The position numbers were made by a program, and so were the translations under genes. The notes under the pieces are model-generated. The model saw nothing but the letters and a program-made list of their open reading frames with translations. It was not told the origin of the DNA and did no database searches. DNA of 64,000 nucleotides from Clusia tigrina (lineage: Eukaryota; Arthropoda; Insecta; Diptera; Clusiidae): the NCBI GenBank assembly GCA_920105625.2, contig OV050032.1, forward strand, positions 106,996,542 to 107,060,541, in the 5' to 3' direction. Shown in pieces: positions 36,001-49,847 of the stretch (its first letter is position 1; each line of letters opens with the position of its first letter).

Positions 36001-39000
36001 ATGTTGCAAACTTTGATAGGTATAGGACGTACCGTAAATAAGTTAGGGGCGTTTGAAGTTTTATCAGTGTTTGATTTGGGACTCTAGGGTAGCATAGCTT
36101 TGAGCGATGGCTTAAATTGACAAGAGGCTCGAGTACTTTATTGTTACAAAATTTCAAGGTTTTATGACACTCCAGTAAAAAGTTACAAGCATTTGTATGT
36201 TGCAAACTTTGATAGGTGTAGGACGTAACGTATAGAAGTTAGGACCATTTGAAGTTTTATCAGTGTTTGATTTGGGACTCTAGGGTAGCATAGCTTTGAG
36301 CGATAACTTAAATTGACAAGAGGCTCGGGTACTTCATTGTTACAAAATTTCCAGGTTTTAGGACGCTCCAGTAAAAAGTTACAAGCATTTGTATATTGCA
36401 AACTTTGATAGGTGTAGGACGTACCGTAAAGAAGGTAGGGGAGTTTGAAGTTTTATCAGTGTTTGATTTGGGACTCTAGGGTAGCATAGCTTTGAGCGAT
36501 AACTTAAATTAACAAGATGCTCGAGGACTTTTTTGTTACAAAATTTCAAGGTTTTATGACGCTCCAGTAAAAAGTTACAAGCATTTGTATGTTGCAGACT
36601 TTGATAGGTGTAGGACGTACCCTATAGCAGTTAGGGCCATTTGAAGTTTTATCAGTGTGTGATTTGGGACTCTAGGGTAGCATAGCTTTGAGCGATGGCT
36701 TAAATTGACAAGAGGCTCGAGTACTTTATTGTTACAAAATTTGAAGGTTTTATGACGCTCCAGTAAAAAGTTACAAGCATTTGTATGTTGCAAACTTTGA
36801 TAGGTGTAGGACGTACCGTAAAGAAGTTAGGGGCGTTTGAAGTTTTATCAGTGTTTGATTTTGGACTCAAGGGTAGCATAGCTTTGAGCGATGGCTTAAA
36901 TTGACAAGAGGCTCGAGTACTTTACTGTTACAAAATTTCAAGGTTTTATGACGCTCCAGTAAAAAGTTACAAGCATTTGAATATTGCCAACCTTGATAGG
37001 TGAAGGACGTACCGTATAGAAGTTAGGGGCGTTTGAAGTTTTATCAGTGTTTGATTTGGGACTCTAGGGTAGCATAGCTTTGAGCGATATCTTAAATTGA
37101 CAAGATGCTCGAGTACTTTATTGTTACAAAATTTCAAGGTTTTATAACGCTCCAGTAAAAAGTTACAAGCATTTGTATGTTGCAAACTTTGATAGGTGTA
37201 GGACGTACCGTAAAGAAGTTAGGGGCGTTTGAAGTTTTATCAGTGTTTGATTTGGGACTCAAGGGTAGCATTGCTTTGAGCGATGGCTTAAATTGACAAG
37301 AGGCTCGAGTGCTTTATTGTTACAAAATTTCAAGGTTTTATGACACTCCAGTAAAAAGTTACAAGCATTTGAATGTTGCCAACTTTGATAGGTGTAGGAC
37401 GTACCGTAAAGAAGTTAGGGGCGTTTGAAGTTTTATCAGTGTTTGATTTGGGACTCTATGGTAGCATAGCTTTGAGCGATAGCTTAAATTGACAAGAGGC
37501 TCGGGTACTTCATTGTTACAAAATTTCCAGGATTTAGGACGCTCCAGTAAAAAGTTGCAAGCATTTGTATATTGCAAACTTTGATAGGTGTAGGACGTAC
37601 CGTAAAGAAGGTAGGGGCGTTTGAAGTTTTATCAGTGTTTTATTTGGGACTCTAGGGTAGCATAGCTTTGAGCGATAACTTAAATTGACAAGATGCTCGA
37701 GTACTTTATTGTTACAAAATTTCAAGGTTTTATGACGCTCCAGTAAAAAGTTACAAGCATTTGTATGCTGCAAACTTTGATAGGTATAGGACGTACCGTA
37801 AAGAAGTTAGGGGCGTTTGAAGTTTTATCAGTGTTTGATTTGGGACTCTAGGGTAGCATAGCTTTGAGCGATAGCTTAAATTGACAAGAGGCTCGGGTAC
37901 TTCATTGTTACAAAATTTCCAGGTTTTAGGACGCTCCAGTAAAAAGTTACAAGCATTTGTATATTGCAAACTTTGATAGGTGTAGGACGTACCGTAAAGA
38001 AGGTAGGGGCGTTTGAAGTTTTATCAGTGTTTTATTTGGGACTCTAGGGGAGCATAGCTTTGAGCGATAACTTAAATTGACAAGATGCTCTAGTACTTTG
38101 TTGTTACAAAATTTCAAGGTTTTATGACGCTCCAGTAAAAAGTTACAAGCATTTGTATGTTGCAAACTTTGATAGGTGTAGGACGTACCGTATAGAAGTT
38201 AGGGCCATTTGAAGTTTTATCAGTGTTTGATTTGGGACTCTAGGGTAGCATAGCTTTGAGCGATAGCTTAAATTGACAAGAGGCTCGGTTACTTCATTGT
38301 TACAAAATTTCCAGGTTTTAGGACGCTCCAGTAAAAAGTTGCAAGCATTTGTATATTGCAAACTTTGATAGGTGTAGGACGTACCGTAAAGAAGGTAGGT
38401 GCGTTTGAAGTTTTATCAGTGTTTGATTTGGGACTCTAGAGTAGCATAGCTTTGAGCGATAACTTAAATTGACAAGATGCTCGAGTACTTTATTGTTACA
38501 AAATTTCAAGGTTTTATGACGCTCCAGTAAAAAGATACAAGCATTTGTATGTTGCAAACTTTGATAGGTGTAGGACGTACCGTATAGAAGTTAGGGCCAT
38601 TTGAAGTTTTATCAGTGTTTGATTTGGGACTCTAGGGTAGCATAGCTTTGAGCGATGGGTTAAATTGACAAGAGGCTCGAGTACTTTATTGTTACAAAAT
38701 TTCAAGGTTTTATGACGCTCCAGTAAAAAGTTACAAGCATTTGAATGTTGCCAACTTTGATAGGTGTAGGACGTACCGTATAGAAGTTAGGGGCGTTAGA
38801 AGTTTTATCAGTGTTTGATTTGGGACTCTAGGGTAGCATAGCTTTGAGCGATAGCTTAAATTGACAAGAGGCTCGGGTACTTCATTATTACAAAATTTCA
38901 AAGTTTTAGGACGCTCCAGTAAAAAGTTACAAGCATTTGTATGTTGCCAACTTTGATAGGTGTAGGACGTACCGTAAAGAAGTTAGGGCCAATTGAAGTT

Positions 39001-40020
39001 TTATCAGTGTTTGATTTGGGACTCAAGGGTAGCATAGCTTTGAGCGATAGCTTAAATTGACAAGAGGCTCGGATACTTTATTGTTTCAAAAATTCAAGGT
39101 TTTATGACGCTCCAGTAAAAAGTTACAAACATTTGTATGTTGCAAACTTTGATAGGTGTAGGCCGTACCGTAAAGAAGTTAGGGGCGTTTGAAGTTTTAT
39201 CAGTGTTTGATTTGGGACTCTAGGGTAGCATAGCTTTGAGCGATAACTTAAATTGACAAGAGGCTCGAGTACTTTATTGTTACAAAATTTCAAGGTTTTA
39301 TAACGCTCCAGTAAAAAGTTACAAGCATTTGAATGTTGCCAACTTTGATACGTGAAGGACGTACCGTAAAGAAGTTAGGGGCGTTTGAAGTTTTATCAGT
39401 GTTTGATTTGGGACTCTAGGGTAGCATAGCTTTGAGCGATAACTTAAATTGACAAGATGCTCGAGCACTTTATTGTTACAAAATTTCAAGGATTTATGAC
39501 GCTCCAGTAAAAAGTTACAAGCATATGTATGTTGCAAACTTTGATAGGTGTAGGACGTACCGTAAAGAAGTGAGGGGCGTTTGAAGTTTTATCAGTGTTT
39601 GATTTGGGACTCAAGGGTAGCATAGCTTTGAGCGATTGCTTAAATTGACAAGAGGCTCGAGTACTTTATTGTTACAAAATTTCAAGGTTTTATGACGCTC
39701 CAGTAAAAAGTTACAAGCATTTGAATGTTGCCAACTTTGATAGGTGAAGGACGTACCGTATAGAAGTTAGGGGCGTTTGAAGTTTTATCCGTGTTTGATT
39801 TGGGACTCTAGGGTAGCATAGCTTTGAGCGATAACTTAAATTGACAAGATGCTCGAGTACTTTATTGTTACAAAATTTCAAGGATTTATGACGCTCCAGT
39901 AAAAAGTTACAAGCATATGTATGTTGCAAACTTTGATAGGTGTAGGACGTACCGTAAAGAAGTGAGGGGCGTTTGAACTTTTATCCGTGTTTGATTTGGG
40001 ACTCAAGGGTGGCATAGCTT
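31230..40020. repeat. About 4.3-4.5 kb higher-order block, two tandem copies
   Basis: 31230-35510 matches 35540-40020. The offset is 4312 bp (22 monomers) for roughly the first 1.4 kb and 4508 bp (23 monomers) for the rest. The change is explained by one 196-bp monomer missing from the first copy near 32600. Shared rare variants include GGATTTAGGACGC, TTATCCGTG, GATACGTGAAGG, GGTTACTTCATTG and AAGAAGTGAGGGG. The copies differ by only a few scattered substitutions. Confidence 0.88.
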
Positions 40021-42799
40021 TGAGCGATAGCTTAAATTGACAAGAGGCTCGGGTACTTCATTGTTACAAAATTTCAAGGTTTTAGGACGCTCCAGTAAAA
40101 AGCTACAAGCATTTGTATGTTGCAAACTTTGATAGGTGTAGGACGTTCCGTAAAGAAGTTAGGGGCGTTTGAAGTTTTATCAGTGTTTGATTTGGGACTC
40201 TAGGGTAGCATAGCTTTGAGCGATAGCTTAAATTGACAAGATGCTCGAGTACTTCATTGTTACAAAATTTCCAGGTTTTAGGACGCTCCAGTAAAAAGTT
40301 ACAAGCATTTGAATGTTGCCAACTTTGATAGGTGTAGGACGTACCGTATAGAAGTTAGCGGCGTTTGAAGTTTTATCAGTGTTTGATTTGGGACTCTAGG
40401 GTAGCATAGCTTTGAGCGATAGCTTAAATTGACAAGAGGCTCGGGTACTTCATTGTTACAAAATTTCAAGGTTTTAGGACGCTCCAGTAAAAAGTTACAA
40501 GCATTTGTATGTTGCAAACTTTGATAGGTGTAGGACGTACCGTAAAGAAGTTAGGGGCGTTTGAAGTTTTATCAGTGTTTGATTTGGGACTCTAGGGTAG
40601 CATAGCTTTGAGCGATAACTTAAATTGACAAGATGCTCGAGTACTTTATTGTTACAAAATTTCAAGGATTTATGACGCTCCAGTAAAAAGTTACAAGCAT
40701 ATGTATGTTGCAAACTTTGATAGGTGTAGGACGTACCGTAAAGAAGTGAGGGGCGTTTGAAGTTTTATCAGTGTTTGATTTGGGACTCAAGGGTAGCATA
40801 GCTTTGAGCGATGGCTTAAATTGACAAGAGGCTCGAGTACTTTATTGTTACAAAATTTCAAGGTTTTATGACGCTCCAGTAAAAAGTTACAAGCATTTGA
40901 ATGTTGCCAACTTTGATAGGTGAAGGACGTACCGTATAGAAGTTAGGGGCGTTTGAAGTTTTAACAGTGTTTGATTTGGGACTCTAGGGTAGCATAGCTT
41001 TGAGCGATAACTTAAATTGACAAGATGCTCGAGTACTTTATTGTTACAAAATTTCAAGGTTTTATGACGCTCCAGTAAAAATTTACAAGCATTTGTATGT
41101 TGCAAACTTTGATAGGTGTAGGACGTACCGTAAAGAAGTTAGGGCCAATTGAAGTTTTATCAGTGTTTGATTTGGGACTCAAGGGTAGCATAGCTTTGAG
41201 CGATAGCTTAAATTGACAAGAGGCTCGGATACTTTATTGTTACAAAAATTCAAGGTTTTATGACGCTCCAGTAAAAAGTTACAAACATTTGTATGTTGCA
41301 AACTTTGATAGGTGTAGGACGTACCGTAAAGAAGTTAGGGGCGTTTGAAGTTTTATCAGTGTTTGATTTGGGACTCAAGGGTAGCATAGCTTTGAGCGAT
41401 AGCTTAAATTGACAAGAGGCTCGGGTACTTCATTGTTACAAAATTTCCAGGTTTTAGGACGCTCCAGTAAAAAGTTGCAAGCATTTGTATATTGCAAACT
41501 TTGATAGGTGTAGGACGTACCGTAAAGAAGGTAGGGGCGTTTGAAGTTTTATCAGTGTTTGATTTGGGACTCTAGGGTAGCATTGCTTTGAGCGATAACT
41601 TTAATTGACAAGATGCTCGCGTACTTTATTGTTACAAAATTTCAAGGTTTTATGACGCTCCAGTAAAAAGATACAAGCATTTGTATGTTGCAAACTTTGA
41701 TAGGTGTAGGACGTACCGTATAGAAGTTAGGGCCATTTGATGTTTTATCAGTGTTTGATTTGGGACTCTAGGGTAGCATAGCTTTGAGCGATGGGTTAAA
41801 TTGACAAGAGGCTCGAGTACTTTATTGTTACAAAATTTCAAGGTTTTATGACGCTCCAGTAAAAAGTTACAAGCATTTGAATGTTGCCAACTTTGATAGG
41901 TGTAGGACGTACCGTATAGAAGTTAGGGGCGTTAGAAGTTTTATCAGTGTTTGATTTGGGACTCTAGGGTAGCATAGCTTTGAGCGATAGCTTAAATTGA
42001 CAAGAGGCTCGGGTACTTCATTATTACAAAATTTCAAAGTTTTAGGACGCTCCAGTAAAAAGTTACAAGCATTTGTATGTTGCCAACTTTGATAGGTGTA
42101 GCACGTACCGTAAAGAAGTTAGGGCCAATTGAAGTTTTATCAGTGTTTGATTTGGGACTCAAGGGTAGCATAGCTTTGAGCGATAGCTTAAATTGACAAG
42201 AGGCTCGGATACTTTATTGTTATAAAAATTCAAGATTTTATGACGCTCCAGTAAAAAGTTACAAACATTTGTATGTTGCAAACTTTGATAGGTGTAGGAC
42301 GTACCGTAAAGACGTTAGGGGCGTTTGAAGTTTTATCAGTGTTTGATTTGGGACTCTAGGGTAGCATAGCTTTGAGCGATAGCTTAAATTGACAAGAGGC
42401 TCGGGTACTTCATTGTTACAAAATTTCCAGGTTTTAGGACGCTCCAGTCAAAAGTTACAAGCATTTGTATATTGCAAACTTTGATAGGTGTAGGACGTAC
42501 CGTAAAGAAGGTAGGGGCGTTTGAAGTTTTATCAGTGTTTGATTTGGGACTCTAGGGTAGCATAGCTTTGAGCGATAACTTAAATTGACAAGATGCTCGA
42601 GTACTTTATTGTTACAAAATTTCAAGGTTTTATGACGCTCCAGTAAAAAGTTACAAGCATTTGTATGTTGCAAACTTTGATAGGTGTAGGACGTACCGTA
42701 TAGAAGTTAGGGCCATTTGAAGTTTTATCAGTGTTTGGTTTGGGACTCTAGGGTAGCATAGCTTTGAGCGATGGCTTAAATTGACAAGAGGCTCGAGGA

Positions 42800-44520
42800 C
42801 TTTATTGTTACAAAATTTCAAGGTTTTATGACGCTCCAGTAAAAAGTTACAAGCATTTGAATGTTGCCAACTTTGATAGGTGAAGGACGTACCGTATAGA
42901 AGTTAGGGCCATTTGAAGTTTTATCAGTGTTTGATTTGGGACTCTAGGGTAGCATAGCTTTGAGCGATAACTTAAATTGACAAGATGCTCGAGTACTTTA
43001 TTGTTACAAAATTTCAAGGTTTTATGACGCTCCAGTAAAAATTTACAAGCATTTGTATGTTGCAAACTTTGATAGGTGTAGGACGTACCGTAAAGAAGTT
43101 AGGGGCATTTGAAGTTTTATCAGTGTTTGATTTGGGACTCAAGGGTAGCATAGCTTTGAGCGATGGCTTAAATTGACAAGAGGCTCGAGTACTTTATTGT
43201 TACAAAATTTCCAGGATTTATGACGCTCCAGTAAAAAGTTACAAGCATTTGAATGTTGCCAAATTTGATAGGTGTAGGACGTACCGTATAGAAGTTAGCG
43301 GCGTTTGAAGTTTTATCAGTGTTTGATTTGGGACTCTAGGGTAGCATAGCTTTGAGCGATAGCTTAAATTGACAAGAGGCTCGGGTACTTCATTGTTACA
43401 AAATTTCAAGGTTTTAGGACGCTCCAGTAAAAAGTTACAAGCATTTGTATGTTGCAAACTTAGATAGGTGTAGGACGTACCGTAAAGAAGTTAGGGGCGT
43501 TTGAAGTTTTATCAGTGTTTGATTTGGGACTCTAGGGTAGCATAGCTTTGAGCGATAGCTTAAATTGACAAGATGCTCGGGTACTTCATTATTACAAAAT
43601 TTCAAAGTTTTAGGATGCTCCAGTAAAAAGTTACAAGCATTTGTATGTTGCCAACTTTGATAGGTGTAGGACGTACCGTAAAGAAGTGAGGGGCGTTTGA
43701 AGTTTTATCAGTGTTTGATTTGGGACTCAAGGGTAGCATAGCTTTGAGCGATGGCTTAAATTGACAAGAGGCTCGAGTACTTTATTGTTACAAAATTTCA
43801 AGGTTTTATGACGCTCCAGTAAAAAGTTACAAGCATTTGAATGTTGCCAACTTTGATAGGTGAAGGACGTACCGTATAGAAGTTAGGGGCGTTTGAAGTT
43901 TTATCAGTGTTTGATTTGGGACTCTAGGGTAGCATAGCTTTGAGCGATAACTTAAATTGACAAGATGCTCGAGTACTTTATTGTTACAAAATTTCAAGGT
44001 TTTATGACGCTCCAGTAAAAATTTACAAGCATTTGTATGTTGCAAACTTTGATAGGTGTAGGACGTACCGTAAAGAAGTTAGGGGCATTTGAAGTTTTAT
44101 CAGTGTTTGATTTGGGACTCAAGGGTAGCATAGCTTTGAGCGATGGCTTAAATTGACAAGAGGCTCGAGTACTTTATTGTTACAAAATTTCCAGGATTTA
44201 TGACGCTCCAGTAAAAAGTTACAAGCATTTGAATGTTGCCAAATTTGATAGGTGTAGGACGTACCGTATAGAAGTTAGCGGCGTTTGAAGTTTTATCAGT
44301 GTTTGATTTGGGACTCTAGGGTAGCATAGCTTTGAGCGATAGCTTAAATTGACAAGAGGCTCGGGTACTTCATTGTTACAAAATTTCAAGGTTTTAGGAC
44401 GCTCCAGTAAAAAGTTACAAGCATTTGTATGTTGCAAACTTAGATAGGTGTAGGACGTACCGTAAAGAAGTTAGGGGCGTTTGAAGTTTTATCAGTGTTT
44501 GATTTGGGACTCTAGGGTAG
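42800..44520. repeat. 980-bp offset duplication in the satellite
   Basis: About 740 bp from roughly 42800 to 43540 recurs 980 bp downstream (43780-44520). It is recognised by rare variants GCCAAATTTGATAGG, AGTTAGCGGCG, TTCCAGGATTTATG and AACTTAGATAGG. Edges are approximate. Confidence 0.78.
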
Positions 44521-45038
44521 CATAGATATGAGCGATGGCTTAAATTGACAAGATGCTCGAGTACTTTATTGTTACAAAATTTCAAGGTTTTATGACGCTC
44601 CAGTAAAACGTTACAAGCATTTGTATGTTGCAAACTTTGATAGGTGTAGGACGTACCGTAAAGAAGTTAGGGGCGTTTGAAGTTTTATCAGTGTTTGATG
44701 TGGGACTCAAGGGTAGCATAGCTTTGAGCGATAGCTTAAATTGACAAGAGGCTCGGGTAGTTCATTGTTACAAAATTTCCAGGTTTTAGGACGCTCCAGT
44801 AAAAAGTTACAATCATTTGTATGTTGCAAACTTTGATAGGTGTAGGACGTACCGTAAAGAAGTTAGGGGCGTTTGAAGTTTTATCTGTATTTGATTTGGG
44901 ACTCTAGGGTAGCATAGCTTTGAGCGATAGCTTAAATAGGCAAGAGGCTCGAGTACTTTATTGTTACAAAATTTCAAGGTTTTATGACGCTCCAGTAAAA
45001 AGTTACAAGCATTTGTATGTTGCAAACTTTGATAGGTG

Positions 45039-46606
45039 TAGGACGTACCGTATAGAAGTTAGGGGCGTTTGAAGTTTTATCAGTGTTTGATTTGGGACTC
45101 TAGGGTAGCATAGCTTTGAGCGATAGCTTAAATTGACAAGAGGCTCGAGATCTTTATTGTTACAAAATTTCTAGGTTTTACGACGCTCCAGTAAAAAGTT
45201 ACAAGCATTTGTATGTTGCAAACTTTGATAGGTGTAGGATGTACCGTAAAGAAGTTAGGGGCGTTTGAAGTTTTATCAGTGTTTGATTTGGGACTCTAGG
45301 GTAGCATAGCTTTGAGCGATAGCTTAAATTGACAAGAGGCTCGAGTACTTTATTGTTAGAAAATTTCAAGGTTTTATGACGCTCCAGTAAAATGTTACAA
45401 GCATTTGTATGTTGCAAACTTTGATAGGTGTAGGACGTACCGTAGAGAAGTTAGGGGCGTTTGAAGTTTTATCAGTGTTTGATTTGGGAGTCAAGAGTAG
45501 CATAGCTTTGAGCGATAGCTTAAATTGACAAGAGGCTCGAGTACTTTATTGTTACAAAATTTCAAGGTTTTATGACGCTCCAGTAAAAAGATACAAGCAT
45601 TTGTATGTTGCAAACTTTGATAGGTGTAGGACGTACCGTAAAGAAGTTAGGGGCGTTTGAAGTTTTATCAGTGTTTGATTTCGGACTCTAGGGTAGCATA
45701 GCTTTGAGCGATAACTTAAATTGACAAGATGCTCGAGTACTTTATTGTTACAAAATTTCAAGGTTTTATGACGCTTCAGTAAAAATTTACAAGCATTTGT
45801 ATGTTGCAAACTTTGATAGGTGTAGGACGTACCGTATAGAAGTTAGGGGCGTTTGAAGTTTTATCAGTGTTTGATTTGGGACTCTAGGGTAGCATAGCTT
45901 TGAGCGATAGCTTAAATTGACAAGAGGCTCGAGATCTTTATTGTTACAAAATTTCAAGGTTTTACGACGCTCCAGTAAAAAGTTACAAGCATTTGTATGT
46001 TGCAAACTTTGATAGGTGTAGGATGTACCGTAAAGAAGTTAGGGGCGTTTGAAGTTTTATCAGTGTTTGATTTGGGACTCTAGAGTAGCATAGCTTTGAG
46101 CGATAGCTTAAATTGACAAGAGGCTCGAGTACTTTATTGTTAGAAAATTTCAAGGTTTTATGACGCTCCAGTAAAATGTTACAAGCATTTGTATGTTGCA
46201 AACTTTGATAGGTGTAGGACGTACCGTAGAGAAGTTAGGGGCGTTTGAAGTTTTATCAGTGTTTGATTTGGGAGTCAAGAGTAGCATAGCTTTGAGCGAT
46301 AGCTTAAATTGACAAGAGGCTCGAGTACTTTATTGTTACAAAATTTCAAGGTTTTATGACGCTCCAGTAAAAAGATACAAGCATTTGTATGTTGCAAACT
46401 TTGATAGGTGTAGGACGTACCGTAAAGAAGTTAGGGGCGTTTGAAGTTTTATCAGTGTTTGATTTCGGACTCTAGGGTAGCATAGCTTTGAGCGATAACT
46501 TAAATTGACAAGATGCTCGAGTACTTTATTGTTACAAAATTTCAAGGTTTTATGACGCTTCAGTAAAAATTTACAAGCATTTGTATGTTGCAAACTTTGA
46601 TAGGTG
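45039..46606. repeat. Tandem duplication of a 784-bp, four-monomer block
   Basis: 45039-45822 and 45823-46606 match nearly base for base. Both carry GAGATCTTTATTG, TTTTACGACGC, TTGTTAGAAAATTTC, GGGAGTCAAGAGTAGC and GATTTCGGACTC. A related block recurs near 47937 and at 63323 to the window end. Confidence 0.85.
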
Positions 46607-46800
46607 TAGGACGTACCGTATAGAAGTTAGGGGCGTTTGAAGTTTTATCAGTGTTTGATTTGGGACTCTAGGTTAGCATAGCTTTGAGCGATAGCTTAAA
46701 TTGACAAGAGGCTCGAGATCTCTATTGTGACAAAATTTCAAGGTTTTATGACGCTCCAGTAAAAAGTTACAAGCATTTGTATGTTGCAAACTTTGATAGG

Positions 46801-46952
46801 TGTAGGACGTACCGTAAAGAAGTTAGGGCCATTTGAAGTTTTATCAGTGTTTGATTTGGGACTCTAGGGTACTTCATTGTTACAAAATTTCAAGGTTTTA
46901 TGACGCTCCAGTAAAAAGTTACAAGCATTTGTATGTTGCAAACTTTGATAGG
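46801..46952. repeat. Truncated 152-bp monomer, first of three
   Basis: 44 bp are deleted between two GGGTA motifs (CTAGGGTAGC and CTCGGGTACTT), leaving CTAGGGTACTTC. The same junction recurs at 49696-49847 and 51416-51567. Confidence 0.9.
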
Positions 46953-49695
46953 TGTAGGACGTACCGTAAAGAAGTTAGGGGCGTTTGAAGTTTTATCAGT
47001 GTTTGATTTGGGACTCTAGGGTAGCATAGCTTTGAGCGATAGCTTAAATTGACAAGATGCTCGAGTACTTTATTGTTACAAAATTTCAAGGTTTTATGAC
47101 GCTCCAGTAAAAAGTTACAAGCATTTGTATGTTGCAAACTTTGATAGGTGTAGGACGTACCGTAAAGAAGTTAGGGGCGTTTGAAGTTTTATCAGTGTTT
47201 GATTTGGGACTCTAGGGTAGCATAGCTTTGAGCGATAGCTTAAATTGACAAGAGGCTCGGGTACTTCATTGTTACAAAATTTCCAGGTTTTAGGACGCTC
47301 CAGTAAAAAGTTACAAGCATTTGTATATTGCAAACTTTGATAGGTGTAGAACGTACCGTAAAGAAGGTAGGGGCGTTTGAAGTTTTATCAGTGTTTTATT
47401 TGGGACTCTAGGGTAGCATAGCTTTGAGCGATAACTTAAATTGACAAGATGCTCGAGTACTTTATTGTTACAAAATTTCAAGGTTTTATGACGCTCCAGT
47501 AAAAAGTTACAAGCATTTGTATGTTGCAAACTTTGATAGGTGTAGGACGTACCGTAAAGAAGTTAGGGGCGTTTGAAGTTTTATCAGTGTTTGATGTGGG
47601 ACTCAAGGGTAGCATAGCTTTGAGCGATAGCTTAAATTGACAAGAGGCTCGGGTAGTTCATTGTTACAAAATATCCAGGTTTTAGGACGCTCCAGTAAAA
47701 AGTTACAATCATTTGTATGTTGCAAACTTTGATAGGTGTAGGACGTACCGTAAAGAAGTTAGGGGCGTTTGAAGTTTTATCTGTATTTGATTTGGGACTC
47801 TAGGGTAGCATAGCTTTGAGCGATAGCTTAAATAGGCAAGAGGCTCGAGTACTTTATTGTTACAAAATTTCAAGGTTTTATGACGCTCCAGTAAAAAGTT
47901 ACAAGCATTTGTATGTTGCAAACTTTGATAGGTGTAGGACGTACCGTATAGAAGTTAGGGGCGTTTGAAGTTTTATCAGTGTTTGATTTGGGATCTAGGG
48001 TAGCATAGCTTTGAGCGATAGCTTAAATTGACAAGAGGCTCGAGATCTTTATTGTTACAAAATTTCAAGGTTTTACGACGCTCCAGTAAAAAGTTACAAG
48101 CATTTGTATGTTGCAAACTTTGATAGGTGTAGGATGTACCGTAAAGAAGTTAGGGGCGTTTGAAGTTTTATCAGTGTTTGATTTGGGACTCTAGGGTAGC
48201 ATAGCTTTGAGCGATAGCTTAAATTGACAAGAGGCTCGAGTACTTTATTGTTAGAAAATTTCAAGGTTTTATGACGCTCCAGTAAAATGTTACAAGCATT
48301 TGTATGTTGCAAACTTTGATAGGTGTAGGACGTACCGTAGAGAAGTTAGGGGCGTTTGAAGTTTTATCAGTGTTTGATTTGGGAGTCAAGAGTAGCATAG
48401 CTTTGAGCGATAGCTTAAATTGACAAGAGGCTCGAGTACTTTATTGTTACAAAATTTCAAGGTTTTATGAAGCTCCAGTAAAAAGATACAAGCATTTGTA
48501 TGTTGCAAACTTTGATAGGTGTAGGACGTACCGTAAAGAAGTTAGGGGCGTTTGAAGTTTTATCAGTGTTTGATTTGGGACTCTAGGGTAGCATAGCTTT
48601 GAGCGATAGCTTAAATTGACAAGAGGCTCGAGTACTTTATTGTTAGAAAATTTCAAGGTTTTATGACGCTCCAGTAAAATGTTACAAGCATTTGTATGTT
48701 GCAAACTTTGATAGGTGTAGGACGTACCGTAGAGAAGTTAGGGGCGTTTGAAGTTTTATCAGTGTTTGATTTGGGAGTCAAGAGTAGCATAGCTTTGAGC
48801 GATAGCTTAAATTGACAAGAGGCTCGAGTACTTTATTGTTACAAAATTTCAAGGTTTTATGACGCTCCAGTAAAAAGATACAAGCATTTGTATGTTGCAA
48901 ACTTTGATAGGTGTAGGACGTACCGTAAAGAAATTAGGGGCGTTTGAAGTTTTATCAGTGTTTGATTTGGGACTCTAGGGTAGCATAGCTTTGAGCGATA
49001 ACTTAAATTGACAAGATGCTCGAGTACTTTATTGTTACAAAATTTCAAGGATTTATGACGCTCCAGTAAAAAGTTACAAGCATATGTATGTTGCAAACTT
49101 TGATAGGTGTAGGACGTACCGTAAAGAAGTGAGGGGCGTTTGAAGTTTTATCAGTGTTTGATTTGGGACTCAAGGGTAGCATAGCTTTGAGCGATGGCTT
49201 AAATTGACAAGAGGCTCGAGTACTTTATTGTTACAAAATTTCAAGGTTTTATGACGCTCCAGTAAAAAGTTACAAGCATTTGAATGTTGCCAACTTTGAT
49301 AGGTGAAGGACGTACCGTATAGAAGTTAGGGGCGTTTGAAGTTTTATCAGTGTTTGATTTGGGACTCTAGGGTAGCATAGCTTTGAGCGATAACTTGAAT
49401 TGACAAGATGCTCGAGTACTTTATTGTTACAAAATTTCAAGGTTTTATGACGCTCCAGTAAAAATTTACAAGCATTTGTATGTTGCAAACTTTTTTAGGT
49501 GTAGGACGTACCGTATAGAAGTTAGGGGCGTTTGAAGTTTTATCAGTGTTTGATTTGGGACTCTAGGTTAGCATAGCTTTGAGCGATAGCTTAAATTGAC
49601 AAGAGGCTCGAGATCTCTATTGTGACAAAATTTCAAGGTTTTATGACGCTCCAGTAAAAAGTTACAAGCATTTGTATGTTGCAAACTTTGATAGG

Positions 49696-49847
49696 TGTAG
49701 GACGTACCGTAAAGAAGTTAGGGCCATTTGAAGTTTTATCAGTGTTTGATTTGGGACTCTAGGGTACTTCATTGTTACAAAATTTCCAGGTTTTAGGACG
49801 CTCCAGTAAAAAGTTACAATCATTTGTATGTTGCAAACTTTGATAGG
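49696..49847. repeat. Truncated 152-bp monomer, second copy
   Basis: It has the same CTAGGGTACTTC junction as at 46801, but it continues into the TTTCCAGG/TTTTAGGACGC subtype and not TTTCAAGG/TTTTATGACGC. So a later exchange replaced its right half. Confidence 0.88.
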
